Origin: Breviolum minutum Mf 1.05b.01
Lineage: Eukaryota; Sar; Dinophyceae; Suessiales; Symbiodiniaceae
DNA length: 64,000 nt
NCBI GenBank assembly: GCA_000507305.1
Contig: DF239297.1
Coordinates: forward strand, 1 to 64,000
Direction: 5' to 3'
The notes under the pieces were generated by a model. That model was not told the origin of the DNA, did no database searches, and saw only the letters and a program-made list of their open reading frames with translations. Both the position numbers and the translations under genes were made by a program. Below are positions 8,176-18,522 of this stretch, one piece after another. Positions within the stretch are counted from its first letter, which is position 1; every line of letters starts with the position of its first letter.

Positions 8176-8516
8176 CATGTTTGCAGATTTTTCGTGATTT
8201 GGCGATGTCTTGCCTCTTGCCCGACGTCATTCAGAGGTTTCAATTTGAGTCACACTGTGGCATATTGTTTTGAATTTTGGTTTGAAAGGCACATGGACCA
8301 TACTTGAAAACTTATGGGTGACCAGGCAGAAACTGCTGTCAAAGGATTAGTGAAACACCTTCAGCACGAGCAAGAGCAAGGATAGTTGTGGGGGAACTTG
8401 CTTAAACTGGAGGAAAGGCGGCTAGGAAGCCATGGCATAAGGGCAAGGTAAAAGGCGGCAGCTTTAACTTTGACAGTTTTGAAAGGTGGAAACGGGAAAG
8501 GATATTAAAAGACGTT
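8176..8516. other. Unique spacer between satellite and repeat copy
   Basis: Non-coding sequence with no recognisable gene or motif; it separates the AT-rich satellite from the internal copy of the terminal repeat. Confidence 0.5.
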
Positions 8517-8574
8517 CCAATACAGGTTGAAAGACCTTATAGATCGTGAAAATGAAAGACCGTATAGATCAATC
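8517..8574 (+). repeat. Internal direct copy of the terminal repeat
   Basis: CCAATACAGGTTGAAAGACC followed by two GTATAGATC-type boxes, in the same order and spacing as at 5654-5713. The sequence after it (GTCATGTG, TTCGAC) also follows the pattern of the left copy for a further 40 bases or so. Confidence 0.55.
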
Positions 8575-8929
8575 TTTTTGCTTGGTCATGTGTGTATTCG
8601 ACTAACAAAAGGTTTCAGTGTGCGTTTCACTGATCGTTTTGAAGTCCCGATGGAGAGCAAAAAGCAGTCTAATGAAGCTCATAGACTGGATGTGCAGAAT
8701 TAACGCGCGAAACGCTTAAGATCCACCAGTGCGATATTGGATCCTGGCCGAATCTCTGCCTGCTTAAGCTTCATTGGACGCAAGAAGCGGATCCCCATTG
8801 TAGCTTTTGCTGTTACAGTGCAGAACACCAGGTACATTGCAGATCATTGCAGATCGGTCCTGGCTGATGGAAATACATGTCCTGCAAAAAAACCTTTATT
8901 AGCGATATTTCCCAGGTCTATTAATTGGT

Positions 8930-9780
8930 GAGTCCTGCAGCTTGCAATAAATATGTATACATGGTCAATCGCTCCTTCAATCACAACAGCGACTGCGCTG
9001 CTAATATAAATTCGATCGCGGCAACCGCAAGAACCGAACCTTGCACACGCATTAGCCAGCCGCTCTTTCAATCACAACAGCGACTGTTGACTACAACCGC
9101 AAGAACCGAACCTTGCGCACTTGCAATCGAAACAGCGACTGCTGCTGGCAAAGAAATAATCTCAACCTTTTCCGTACAACCTTTAAGCCAGACGCAGAAT
9201 ATACTGCTGTACAGTCACTGCATTTTGCACACATGTAGTCATGAATCACACTATAGCGGGTTCCGATCCCAGCTCGAACCGCAAGAATTCCGCACTTTGC
9301 ACACACGCTGATCAGTCGCTCTTTCAGTCTAACAGCGAGTGAGTCCCGATCCCAATCCCAAGGAACCACAAGAATTCCGCGCTTTGCACACATGCAGTCA
9401 GTCGCGACAACAGCGAATGAGTTCCATCCCAGCCCCATAACCGCAAGAATTATATAGCACACATGCAGTCAGTCGCTCTACCTATACTAACCCAATCCTA
9501 TAGCAACAGCGAACCCCAATCTCAATTCCTACCAACGGCAAGAATTCCGCACTTAAGTACACGCAGTGAGTCGCCATTGCAATCCCAACAGCGAGTGAGT
9601 CCCGGTCCCAGGCCCTAAGAACCGCCAGAATTCCACACTTCGTGCACATGCCGTCAGTCGCTCTATCAAAATCACAGCGAACAATTCGATCCTACCAACT
9701 GCAAGAATTCCGCATTTTGCGGACATGCAGTAAATAACATTGAACCACCATCTCAATTCCTATCAACTGCAGAAGTCCGC
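8930..9780 (+). repeat. Type B array, degenerate block
   Basis: About eight to ten diverged type B units, recognised by AACCGCAAGAA, CGCTCTTTCAATC and CAACAGCGA. Unit lengths vary with many indels, so this is older than the flanking blocks. Confidence 0.65.
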
Positions 9781-10325
9781 ACTGTGCACATGCAGTCAGT
9801 CGCTCTTTCAATCACAACAGCGAACCCCAATCTCAACTCCTACCAACCGCAAGAATTCCGCACATTTGCACATATGCAGCCAGTCGCTCTTTCAATCGCA
9901 ACAGCGAGTCTGTCTCCCCATTCCAATTCCCACCAACCGCAAGAATTCCGCACTTTGCACACATGCAGTCAATCGCTCTTTCAATCACAACAGCGAGTGC
10001 GTCCCGATCCCAGTCCCAAGCAACCGCAAGAATTCCGCACTTTAAAGCTCACATGCAGTCAATCGCTCTTTCAATCACAACAGCGAGTGCGTCCCGATCC
10101 CAGTCCCAAGCAACCGCAAGAATTCCGCACTTTAAAGCTCACATGCAGTCATTCGCTCTTTCAATCACATGCAACAACAGTGAACCCACATCTCAATTCC
10201 TACCAACTGCAAGAATTCTGCACTTATAGGCACACATGCAATCAGTTGCTCTATCAATCACAAAAGCGAGTCCCCATCTCAATTCCTACCAACCGCAAGA
10301 ATGTCAATTTCAAAAACAAATATCA
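9781..10325 (+). repeat. Type B array, recent block
   Basis: Well-preserved type B units, including two nearly identical 86-bp tandem units around 9974-10145. The right-hand part (about 10147-10325) matches 7250-7430 almost base for base, so this is a recent duplication or an assembly copy. Confidence 0.75.
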
Positions 10326-10757
10326 TTTTTTTTGTCAGATGCAATCTCATGAATTTCATGAAATTTCCTGAAAATTGACGGAACTCATGTAATTCCATGA
10401 TTTCATTATATATTTCCACGAAAGTCACGAAATTCATGAAATTTCATGAGATTGCACATGAAATTTCCTGAAAATTGACGGAACTCATGTAATTCCATGA
10501 TTGCATTATATAATTCCACGAAAGTCACGAAATTCATGAAATTGCACGAAAATTGACGAAATTCATGAAATTCATGAAATTTCAGCAAAATTCATGAAAT
10601 TTCATGAAATTTCAGGAAATTCATGAAATTTCACATGAATTTCGTGAATTTTCATGAAATTTCATGAATTTCGTGAANCTACCAACCGCAAGAATGTCAA
10701 TTTCAAAAACAAATATCATTTTTTTTGTCAGATGCAATCTCATGAATTTCATGAAAG
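10326..10757 (+). repeat. Second copy of the AT-rich satellite, with N at 10678 and a partial third copy
   Basis: 10326-10677 repeats 7430-8000 with one internal deletion of about 200 bp. It stops at an N (10678). After the N, 10679-10757 starts again with the sequence also present at 7396 and 10284. This looks like contig ends joined without recognising their overlap. Confidence 0.7.
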
Positions 10758-10989
10758 TGAGGGGATCACACATCAATGCTTTTCTTATTTGCATGGCATG
10801 CCATGCCAGGTCGCTGACGGAAACTGTGGATCAAGTAGCTGGCTGACATACAAGTGCTATCAGAATCATGCTGCCTGCGTAACCCCGAAGCCATATTGTA
10901 TGCAAAACTGCCCGACTGTGGCAGATCCAGAATTCTATGGTCCAACTAGAACCCTTGCAAGGTCCCAGCCAATGCCATGCCCAAAAGGC

Positions 10990-11051
10990 AAATTGATTTA
11001 TATGGACGTCTGCCGTATAAATCGTTTATATGGTCTTTCAACCTCTATTGG
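10990..11051 (-). repeat. Right terminal repeat of the 5.4-kb block (inverted)
   Basis: On the minus strand it reads CCAATAGAGGTTGAAAGACC, then TATAAACG and an ATATAAATCAAT end, parallel to 5654-5713. It lies inside a frame that is open further upstream, so that upstream frame is not part of ORF E. Confidence 0.6.
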
Positions 11052-11076
11052 TTTCTCCGCGAATCCGATTCCCGAA

Positions 11077-11586
11077 ATGATTCCAGCTCGACGCAACTAT
11101 GCTAACTGCGGATGGGCTACACCTTCGGCTGTTCAATTGAACTCAGCTTACCGTGACCCGACACCATGGCTGGATCTCAAAGATGCCCATTTTTACAAAG
11201 CTGGCAACCATTATATCCTCCATCACTTGGATTACTACCTCATGCGCAAGAACAAGCAGATCACGGAAGACTATCTTCCGAAACAAATGAAAATTTGGAA
11301 AGAGATGGAGGACACAATGAACCAACTAGAATCAGAGTTGACGGTGTACACACGACTTCTACCAGCAGAAAACAGTCTGGGCATTCCGACAAGAGCTCTT
11401 TTCAACAAGGTTTTAGCCCACATGGAAGCCCTCAAAGACCGACGCGAAGCATCACAAGATTTCCTACCTCGAAAACTCCTGAGCGTCCAACACCACCCGA
11501 TTTATCTTGTTAACCGACTTTTGGAAGAGGTCAAACCTCCTCCACCGTTCATACCCACTCTCACCCGTCGACATAGCTTCAGTTGA
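11077..11586 (+). CDS. ORF E: small accessory ORF after the repeat block
   Basis: A protein of 169 residues. ATG 11077 was chosen because everything upstream in the open frame reads through the satellite, the N and the inverted terminal repeat. The protein has a Tyr/His-rich helix (AHFYKAGNHYILHHLDYYL), a long charged helix (KQMKIWKEMEDTMNQLE) and a basic C-terminus with PPPPF and TRRHSFS. Length, helical content and proline-basic tail are like ORFs B to D, without clear alignment. It is inferred to be the continuation of the ORF series interrupted by the 5.4-kb block. No known family. Confidence 0.55.
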   Translation: MIPARRNYANCGWATPSAVQLNSAYRDPTPWLDLKDAHFYKAGNHYILHHLDYYLMRKNKQITEDYLPKQMKIWKEMEDTMNQLESELTVYTRLLPAENSLGIPTRALFNKVLAHMEALKDRREASQDFLPRKLLSVQHHPIYLVNRLLEEVKPPPPFIPTLTRRHSFS

Positions 11587-11639
11587 GTGCTTGTCCTGAA
11601 AAATTCTTTCCGGTTTTTGCTTGACACTTCGTGTGGCAT

Positions 11640-11659
11640 AGGGCTAAGCCTAGAACCCT
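11640..11659 (+). repeat. Conserved inter-ORF hairpin, copy 3 (ORF E to ORF F)
   Basis: AGGG (11640-11643), CTAAGCCTAGAA, CCCT (11656-11659). The outermost pair is A-T where the other copies have G-C, a compensatory change that keeps the stem. It lies 54 bases after the ORF E stop and 63 bases before ATG 11722. Confidence 0.7.
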
Positions 11660-11721
11660 CTTGCCGTTTTGAAAAAACACAGTTTTGGCTTCAGCACAAT
11701 ATTCGACGTATCACTGCTTTC

Positions 11722-12162
11722 ATGTCCTCATGCAGCACTAGTGGCAGCTTACCTTGTCCTGCGATGAGATCCAGACGACAATTTCAACACTTTTGCCACG
11801 ATGTCGACCTACAAGTCCTGGTGAACCTCACTATGCTGCTACCCCACAACCGACAGCAGAATTTGATCAATGTTGACCCTGAACTGAAAGCTTATCCGGT
11901 TCTTTCTATCAGACAAGCACGAGATATGTACTTGTGCATCAGCGACATCAAGACCCACATTTGTGAGATTCTGAGAGAGACTCTTTCCATCAACATTGGA
12001 CCCAAAGAGTTCCGACTGACCTTTGACATCTACAAATCTGGAGAACTTTACCGACATCACCTCTCCGATGATACTTCGATATACAAAACATTACTGCAGT
12101 GCGATTTGGACTACAAGACAACATGGATTCGACTCACAGCGAGACCACCAATAGAGTGGTAA
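11722..12162 (+). CDS. ORF F: small accessory ORF
   Basis: A protein of 146 residues. ATG 11722 is the first in frame after the hairpin; the frame is open back to 11587 but that stretch spans the hairpin. The sequence is a compact mixed alpha/beta-looking protein with several Cys (MSSCSTSGSLPCP at the start), a Leu-rich helix (VLVNLTMLLPHNRQQ) and a beta-rich end (FRLTFDIYKSGELYRHH, TTWIRLTARPP). It lacks the proline/arginine tail of ORFs B to D. No known family. Confidence 0.55.
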   Translation: MSSCSTSGSLPCPAMRSRRQFQHFCHDVDLQVLVNLTMLLPHNRQQNLINVDPELKAYPVLSIRQARDMYLCISDIKTHICEILRETLSINIGPKEFRLTFDIYKSGELYRHHLSDDTSIYKTLLQCDLDYKTTWIRLTARPPIEW

Positions 12163-12218
12163 GAACATTCTCGCAGCTCACCTAAAAAACGGCCGATGAA
12201 TCTTCACCACGTATAGCT

Positions 12219-12238
12219 GGGGCTAAGCTTAGAACCCC
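12219..12238 (+). repeat. Conserved inter-ORF hairpin, copy 4 (ORF F to ORF G)
   Basis: GGGG (12219-12222), CTAAGCTTAGAA, CCCC (12235-12238), identical to copy 2. It lies 57 bases after the ORF F stop and 127 bases before ATG 12365. Confidence 0.75.
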
Positions 12239-12364
12239 AAAAGGAAGAAAATGGCTGATGTTGTTCGGTTTGCTGTTGCTGTTGCTTCCTTCTTGTTTAC
12301 CAAGATCTTTCAATCTCAAAAAGTCAATTCGATCCGACGTTAGCACTCCGTTCATCCACGAATC

Positions 12365-12662
12365 ATGGCGACCTACGAGAGCAAGGAGTGGCAAGCTACC
12401 CCACCATGGAACCAGGAGACTCCATTACAAAGTTTAAACAACCTACGTGGCCTCTTACAGAACCCACCCGATGCTCTCCAAAGTGAACTTCCGGACAGCT
12501 TTCCCTATGTACAAGGATTGATGGAAGAAGTCATTGAGGGCATCATGGAAGAGGCGCAGGTCATGTCGCGTACACTGGGAGCAGTGTACGCAGAATACCG
12601 CCTGCACTATGGAGATTCTCGGGAGTATGTTCGCATTTGGAAGTGTGTTGATGTCCAACCAT
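12365..12662 (+). CDS. ORF G: accessory ORF, cut by assembly gap
   Basis: 99 residues before the run of N begins at 12663. ATG 12365 (ATCATGG) is the first after hairpin copy 4. The start is MATYESKEWQATPPWNQE, followed by an acidic helix (LMEEVIEGIMEEAQVMSR). The T-rich leader between the hairpin and the ATG resembles the one before ORF B. The rest is missing, and the far side of the gap (from 13361) is not obviously coding in a matching frame. It is inferred to be the next member of the ORF series. Confidence 0.5.
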
Positions 12663-13360
12663 NNNNNNNNNNNNNNNNNNNNNNNNNNNNNNNNNNNNNN
12701 NNNNNNNNNNNNNNNNNNNNNNNNNNNNNNNNNNNNNNNNNNNNNNNNNNNNNNNNNNNNNNNNNNNNNNNNNNNNNNNNNNNNNNNNNNNNNNNNNNNN
12801 NNNNNNNNNNNNNNNNNNNNNNNNNNNNNNNNNNNNNNNNNNNNNNNNNNNNNNNNNNNNNNNNNNNNNNNNNNNNNNNNNNNNNNNNNNNNNNNNNNNN
12901 NNNNNNNNNNNNNNNNNNNNNNNNNNNNNNNNNNNNNNNNNNNNNNNNNNNNNNNNNNNNNNNNNNNNNNNNNNNNNNNNNNNNNNNNNNNNNNNNNNNN
13001 NNNNNNNNNNNNNNNNNNNNNNNNNNNNNNNNNNNNNNNNNNNNNNNNNNNNNNNNNNNNNNNNNNNNNNNNNNNNNNNNNNNNNNNNNNNNNNNNNNNN
13101 NNNNNNNNNNNNNNNNNNNNNNNNNNNNNNNNNNNNNNNNNNNNNNNNNNNNNNNNNNNNNNNNNNNNNNNNNNNNNNNNNNNNNNNNNNNNNNNNNNNN
13201 NNNNNNNNNNNNNNNNNNNNNNNNNNNNNNNNNNNNNNNNNNNNNNNNNNNNNNNNNNNNNNNNNNNNNNNNNNNNNNNNNNNNNNNNNNNNNNNNNNNN
13301 NNNNNNNNNNNNNNNNNNNNNNNNNNNNNNNNNNNNNNNNNNNNNNNNNNNNNNNNNNNN
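12663..13360. other. Assembly gap (run of N)
   Basis: About 698 unknown bases. Any frame running through it is meaningless. The 3' end of the retroelement-like locus is presumably inside or just beyond it. Confidence 0.99.
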
Positions 13361-15171
13361 CTTTGACGAACTACAGGTTGGACTACGTAGGACAATGTTT
13401 AAATTTCCCTGTTATGTTAATAGAGGCCTATGAGATGCAATTCCACTTCCTCGAACTACACCAGACAAACATGTAGAACTCTCATCAGTGTGTGACTGCA
13501 CCTTTGTCAATGCAGCTGTGATAATATCAGCATGTGTTTTTCAACTATTGTGTTTTGCCGAACGAAGACTCCAAACAAATTGGTTTGGATGATTTCAGAA
13601 CTGCGTTAAATCACCTCAATTTTGGTGTTTGAAATTGAAAGTACTGTCATTTACTCAGACATTATTCTGTTTTGCCAAGGGTCTACCTTCTGTGTTTGGT
13701 TCACAACAGGTTTTTGGCAGAATACCTATTTTTTTCACGTTACCATTTACAAGCCAACAAAACCACCATGAGTTTCTATCGGTTGGTCTTGAGTCTTGTT
13801 TCCTATAAATGTTTTTCTTTGGTTTTGGCAACTGGTGGGCGTCCGTAGGAATTTTTATCCTCCTAGACGACCAGGACTATGAGCCAACACCTGGGTGAAT
13901 ATACTGGTACCTACCAACAAGGGGTACGGGTAGGTTGCCAGAAGCAGACAAAATCTGTTGATCTTGACTTGAAAAGATGAATTTCTACTCTGGGAAAAGT
14001 GGGGATTAAGGGATCAATATGATATATAAGATGAAAATCGTTCCTAGTTTTGCCAACCAGTGATACAGGATGAACTATTATTATGGAATGGTTGACCTTT
14101 GGTGATCCCAAAATTTTCATCCACAAATCAACGATTCCAAGCACGCCACGTCAAGGTAGTCGCAACTTGCTGGAAAGTGTGGAAGCGTATTTGGTCCAGG
14201 ATTGGGTTCGGACGTTAAAACGGAGAGAAGTGGGTGCCGGGTAAAGAAGCAAGTCACCACCACCACCACCACCACCACCACCTCCTAAGTAAGATTCATC
14301 TAATCTTTGCGAATAGTAAACATGTACCTAGGTGGTACTTTCTGACATTTATCAATGTTTGGATAAATGTTGTAATTGAGTGTATATATTTACATGGCTC
14401 GCGTTCAGAATTCCCGTGCATATTGTGTATCTATTAGTTTCAATTGACTTGAAACACAACCTTGACCATAAAGGTGGAAGGTGGTGTGTTGCTTCAGCCG
14501 TGTTAGTTTTCCCATAGGGTCTACTAATTCCCAATCTTTGGGAAACATTATATCGTACCTGCAGAATTCGTCGAACATTTCCAACTTCGAACTGATGATG
14601 TGTGATTGCAGGGCCATGACAATGACAGATGATTCTTCAATGGTTGGCCTCTTCCGCAAATTTTGGTGGTTTGGTAGGGGTTTCATCCTCCCAAAATGGC
14701 CACACCAACCGAATCCGCTGTTAAATTCAAGATAAGATGATTGTTTATTGATGAAAATCGGGCTAACCACCGAAAAAGGTTGTACAACAAACCCATTATT
14801 TCAAATCGTGGTTAAGTATACCTACTCTTACCACAGGTGATGGTTTTGTTTCATATTGTTGATGTTCAACCTCGAAACTTGGGGAAGAAGTTTTGGAAAT
14901 TTGACGAGCAATACTGTTGATGGTTCAGAAATCCGGCGATCACCACCTTGTATCTATGAAACCCTATGAAAAATGGGATGTTGTCCATACCAACTTTCCG
15001 TCAACAGTATCAACAAAGGTTTTAACTGTGTTGAATTCACGCACCGGAAACAATGTTTCGCATCAGGACTTGCAGCGACTTGGAGAGTCCGGATACCCAG
15101 CAGTTCTCCCACGGATTTGAGTGAGAAAGGGGTATTGCTTGGTTCGAATCCCTTGGCACATTGTTGGTTGA

Positions 15172-15290
15172 TGATTGGTTGAGGTTTATTCTATGTTTAC
15201 CCCAAACCTTATCCAAACCTTTGGGGAAATTGACCAGATTTGACGTTCGCATATTTCTTTGTTGGTGGGTTGGTTCAACCACCAACTAGT
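15172..15290 (+). repeat. 100-bp inverted-repeat element, degenerate copy
   Basis: The right end GGTTCAACCACCAACTAG and the internal ACCTTTGGGGAAATTGACC match the consensus of the better copies; the left end is eroded. Confidence 0.5.
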
Positions 15291-17786
15291 TAGGGAATAA
15301 TATGAAACCCGCTTTTTTTTGGTACAGATCATCTATTTTAAAAGATATGAAACTGAAGACTTGGAGAAATGATCCAGCCATCCACCTGAGGCTTGCCATG
15401 TGCCCAAAAAACCAACCTCCACCTGAAGGTTTTCAGACAACGGCGCTACAGTAGTTAAATGTAGTTCAGAAAAATCCATTAAGGTAAATTGAGAAGTCCC
15501 ATTTGAGGTGGTGAAATTCTGTAGCCGCAAAAAGTCACTTTTGTTGATGGACAAATCCAGCGATGACCGCGTGGGATGGTGAAGATTCGTAACCCTATCA
15601 ACAATGAGATAAAACGGTGGATCATATCCTTGTTTTTGCGCATGATATGTTTTTGTCCGCCAGCATCAAATGCTTTTCAACTGCTGAGTGATTTATTTGG
15701 GGGATGATATAATAAAAGTCATGGCACTGGCCCAAAAAAAACAGGTGAATTGTACGGAGAATTCTCTCGTTTGGGTGACTTCTTAGCGCTGTTTTTCATC
15801 GCCGATGCTCAGGTCTCAGATCTTACCAAAACGAGGCGAATTCAGTGGAAATTGGAGAAACGCCCCAAACTTGGGTCGAAAAAGAACTATATACGTGTTT
15901 CATTTGATGTTTTTTTTGGAGACTTGAACTTGGAAATTTGGATGTTCTTTTACTACTGACAACTGATGATTTTTGGGAAAAAAAGGGGTATTTCCTTTCA
16001 AATATATGGATTTCAAGTGTTCTTTCAGTGTTCTTTCTACGTGAAATTTCAATGGAGTTCATCACTCTTCCTGGGCATTTTTTGTTTTTTTATCCAAACA
16101 TACTGGTAACATCAACCAGAGTTTGTTTGTACATTTCACCTGGGCAAACCACCCAATGGTTTTGTCTCTAAATTTCAAAACCATTGGACCATCTTGGGGA
16201 AAAAAGCCACCTCGTCGCTACAGAAACATCCATTTGAGATTTCAAGGTATGGATGCTTAATGGCTTTGTTGACTTCAGATTCTGTAGCCTTGACATACCA
16301 GCTATAGATGCATATGCCCAACCCAGGTGGGAATCTAGTAAAAATGCAATAGTCCTGGTGGGACTGACATCCTGGGTCGGTGGTTGTTCGGTGGGAGTTG
16401 AAAAATGTTACCTCCCAAAACCAGTTCGTATGAGTTGTTCTCCAATGCCAGTCATCAGGAATGATCACATTCATGTTTTTTTTTACCTTTAAATCATCTA
16501 AAGACGCCAAAATGGTTGTAAAGGATGGTTGATTTAGATCTTTTTTGGTGTGTGTGTTGGTTTTATATGTTCTTTTCGTGAATTTCCATGAGATGCGGCA
16601 ATATGCTGGGATTTATGTGATTCATCGCCGAGAACCTGAACCGAGCAGAATGTCATGGTTCATGAGATTTTTCTCCGTCGACACCTGCAGCTTTTGCCAG
16701 AAGAGATGAGAGAAATTCGAGAATTTTACCAAAAAAAGTCTCTATTATAGATGAAGCTCCAAAAAGCAAAACTGCCCAAACAAGGAGATTTTTTCTGAGA
16801 CGGTTGATGGTTTTAGAAATTCGGCCAGCTGATTATTGACAATGTTTATCCCACTATTAGTTTTCTACATCCCATTGGTTTTGATTCATGTCTACAAATA
16901 GCTAGGCCTCACAGTGTGTAAACATTACGGGCAAAAGCACCACAGTGTGAACATCACTCGAAAGCGTCGATTGAAATTCAAATCTAGCTTGTTTGCACCT
17001 CCTGTAGATGGTTCAAATCAAACCACCAACTGTTGCGTCCAATGATAGGGCTGAGATAGCAACGTCTTCTTGTAGTATAATGGAGGAAGATCAAGATAAG
17101 CAAAATCAAAACAGACCTCAGCTGCAAGATGTCAGTGGCTGCACAAGGTTGTCATCATGATGGAGGAGAACTGTAGTAGTGTGCTTTATTTGTTTCTGTC
17201 GGTTCAGCAAGACTGCAGTAAAACTGACCGTTAAACCACATCAAGCTGGAACGGCTGGACCTGTTACAAGATGTGTCTTTCAAGAGGGAAATTACTTTAG
17301 GATCTTCCCAAAAAGTTGTGACCTACAATGGCAATCAATGTCATAGAATGCCTGAGCTAGTGGTGTTACCCGGTTGAAATGTAGTGGGGATTGAAATGTG
17401 CTGTTTGTTCATACGACCAGATCATCGAGCAAAACGTTGGAACGCGGCAATTCTAACCACCCCGGAAGCCAACCCCGGAACCCGCCAACAATGAGATTCC
17501 CTGTCGATCGATGAATTGAATCTGAACATCGCACCTTTTGAAGGGAATATTTTATTGAAAGTTCATCTTCCAGTTTTAGGTCTCATATATCCATATTATA
17601 TATTTTCCAAGGTGTATTAAAGATTAGATGTCTAAAAGCACTTAGGTCCTGTTGATTTGGGTCCTGTTGATGGAGGCATTTAGGATTGCCATGAATCAAA
17701 GTGGTTCTTTCCGCTAGAGAGTAGGAGCACATCATGGAGAACAACAATGTGGCGCCAGCACGAAGAAGGACGTCATTTGCTGTCGA

Positions 17787-17787
<1 letters not shown>

Positions 17788-17880
<93 letters not shown>

Positions 17881-17925
17881 GCTCTTGTTCTTGTTCTTGT
17901 TCTTGTTCTTGTTCTTGTTCTCGTT
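17788..17925 (+). repeat. (GTT)n then (CTTGTT)n microsatellite
   Basis: About 31 GTT units followed by about six TTGTTC units. It creates spurious polyvaline, polyleucine and polythreonine frames on both strands. Confidence 0.95.
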
Positions 17926-18445
17926 GCTGTGATTGTCGTCATCCTCCTTATTTTTGTCAAACTTAGGTTGTTGTTGATGATGAGATTTATCTATCTTACT
18001 CTAGAGCCAATGAACTGCCAAACAGACTCATTTATAAAACCCCCAGGTCCAAAAACATGCACCAATTTCCAGTTGTTGTTGTCCATCTGGCCCAAGGTCA
18101 TTGAAATTAACATATCCATCCATTGCTGGGTACTATGGAAGGGACATGTTTAACATCCCAAAAATTGCCTGGAAATTCAGGGTTATCAAGTTGATTTGGG
18201 TACAAAAGCGGCAAAGATTTCTTGGCATGTGACTTTTGAAGGAGCTGAAGAAAATCATGTAACTTAGGGGGCATTTGTGTTTGAATCATGGCTTGTAGTT
18301 GGCAAAGTAGACAGGGGAATTGCAAGAGCAGAATTTCTCCACACATGTACGCTGCAACCTCAAGCTTGAGAGCATTGCCCCCTGTTACTTCCACCCAGCT
18401 TGGTTAAAATAACCCAGGTAATGAACTACTATTGTTTCTGCCCAG

Positions 18446-18522
18446 GAACAAACTCTTTGGCGTTTGTTCCTTCATTTTGGTGGTAGAGATGTGTGAACGC
18501 TTGTGTTACTATACCCTTCAAG
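18446..18522 (+). CDS. POT exon: TM1 with ExxER motif
   Basis: Acceptor CCCAG precedes 18446. The exon encodes NKLFGVCSFILVVEMCER, then LCYYTLQG. EMCER is the ExxER proton-coupling motif of POT transporters. The donor is GC (CAAG|GCGGGG). Confidence 0.75.

Larger units (their letters stand above)
5654..11051. mobile_element. About 5.4-kb non-coding repeat block with terminal inverted repeats
   Basis: The left end CCAATAGAGGTTGACTGACC (5654 onward) is matched in inverse orientation by the right end (10990-11051, reading inward CCAATAGAGGTTGAAAGACC). Similarity continues for about 60 bp through two GTATAAATC-type boxes. A third, direct copy lies at 8517-8574. The block contains only repeat arrays and no credible gene. 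Removing it would bring the ORF D stop within about 115 bases of ATG 11077, a spacing like that of the other ORF junctions. The flanks are ATT on the left and TTT on the right, so any target duplication is at most two or three T. It is inferred to be a non-autonomous insertion or a nested pair of them. Confidence 0.5.
13361..18445. other. Non-coding stretch upstream of the first recognised transporter exon
   Basis: AT-rich intron-like or intergenic DNA with no exon I can defend. It holds a (CAC)n tract at 14257-14282, a degenerate copy of the 100-bp inverted-repeat element at 15172-15290, and a (GTT)n/(CTTGTT)n microsatellite at 17788-17925. The 5' exons of the POT gene probably lie here unrecognised. 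Confidence 0.5.

Noticed and set aside
6871-10325. CRISPR-like array of the type B repeat
   Set aside because: Repeat and spacer lengths vary, spacers are themselves similar, there are no cas genes, and the host is eukaryotic.
9784-10371. 195-codon frame in the recent type B array
   Set aside because: Runs through tandem repeats and into the AT-rich satellite; no start context or protein-like composition.
12365-13433. Long frames through the N run
   Set aside because: The N bases translate to X and hide stops; nothing supports continuity across the gap.
17583-18153. Polyvaline/polyleucine/polythreonine ORFs
   Set aside because: Produced by the (GTT)n microsatellite.
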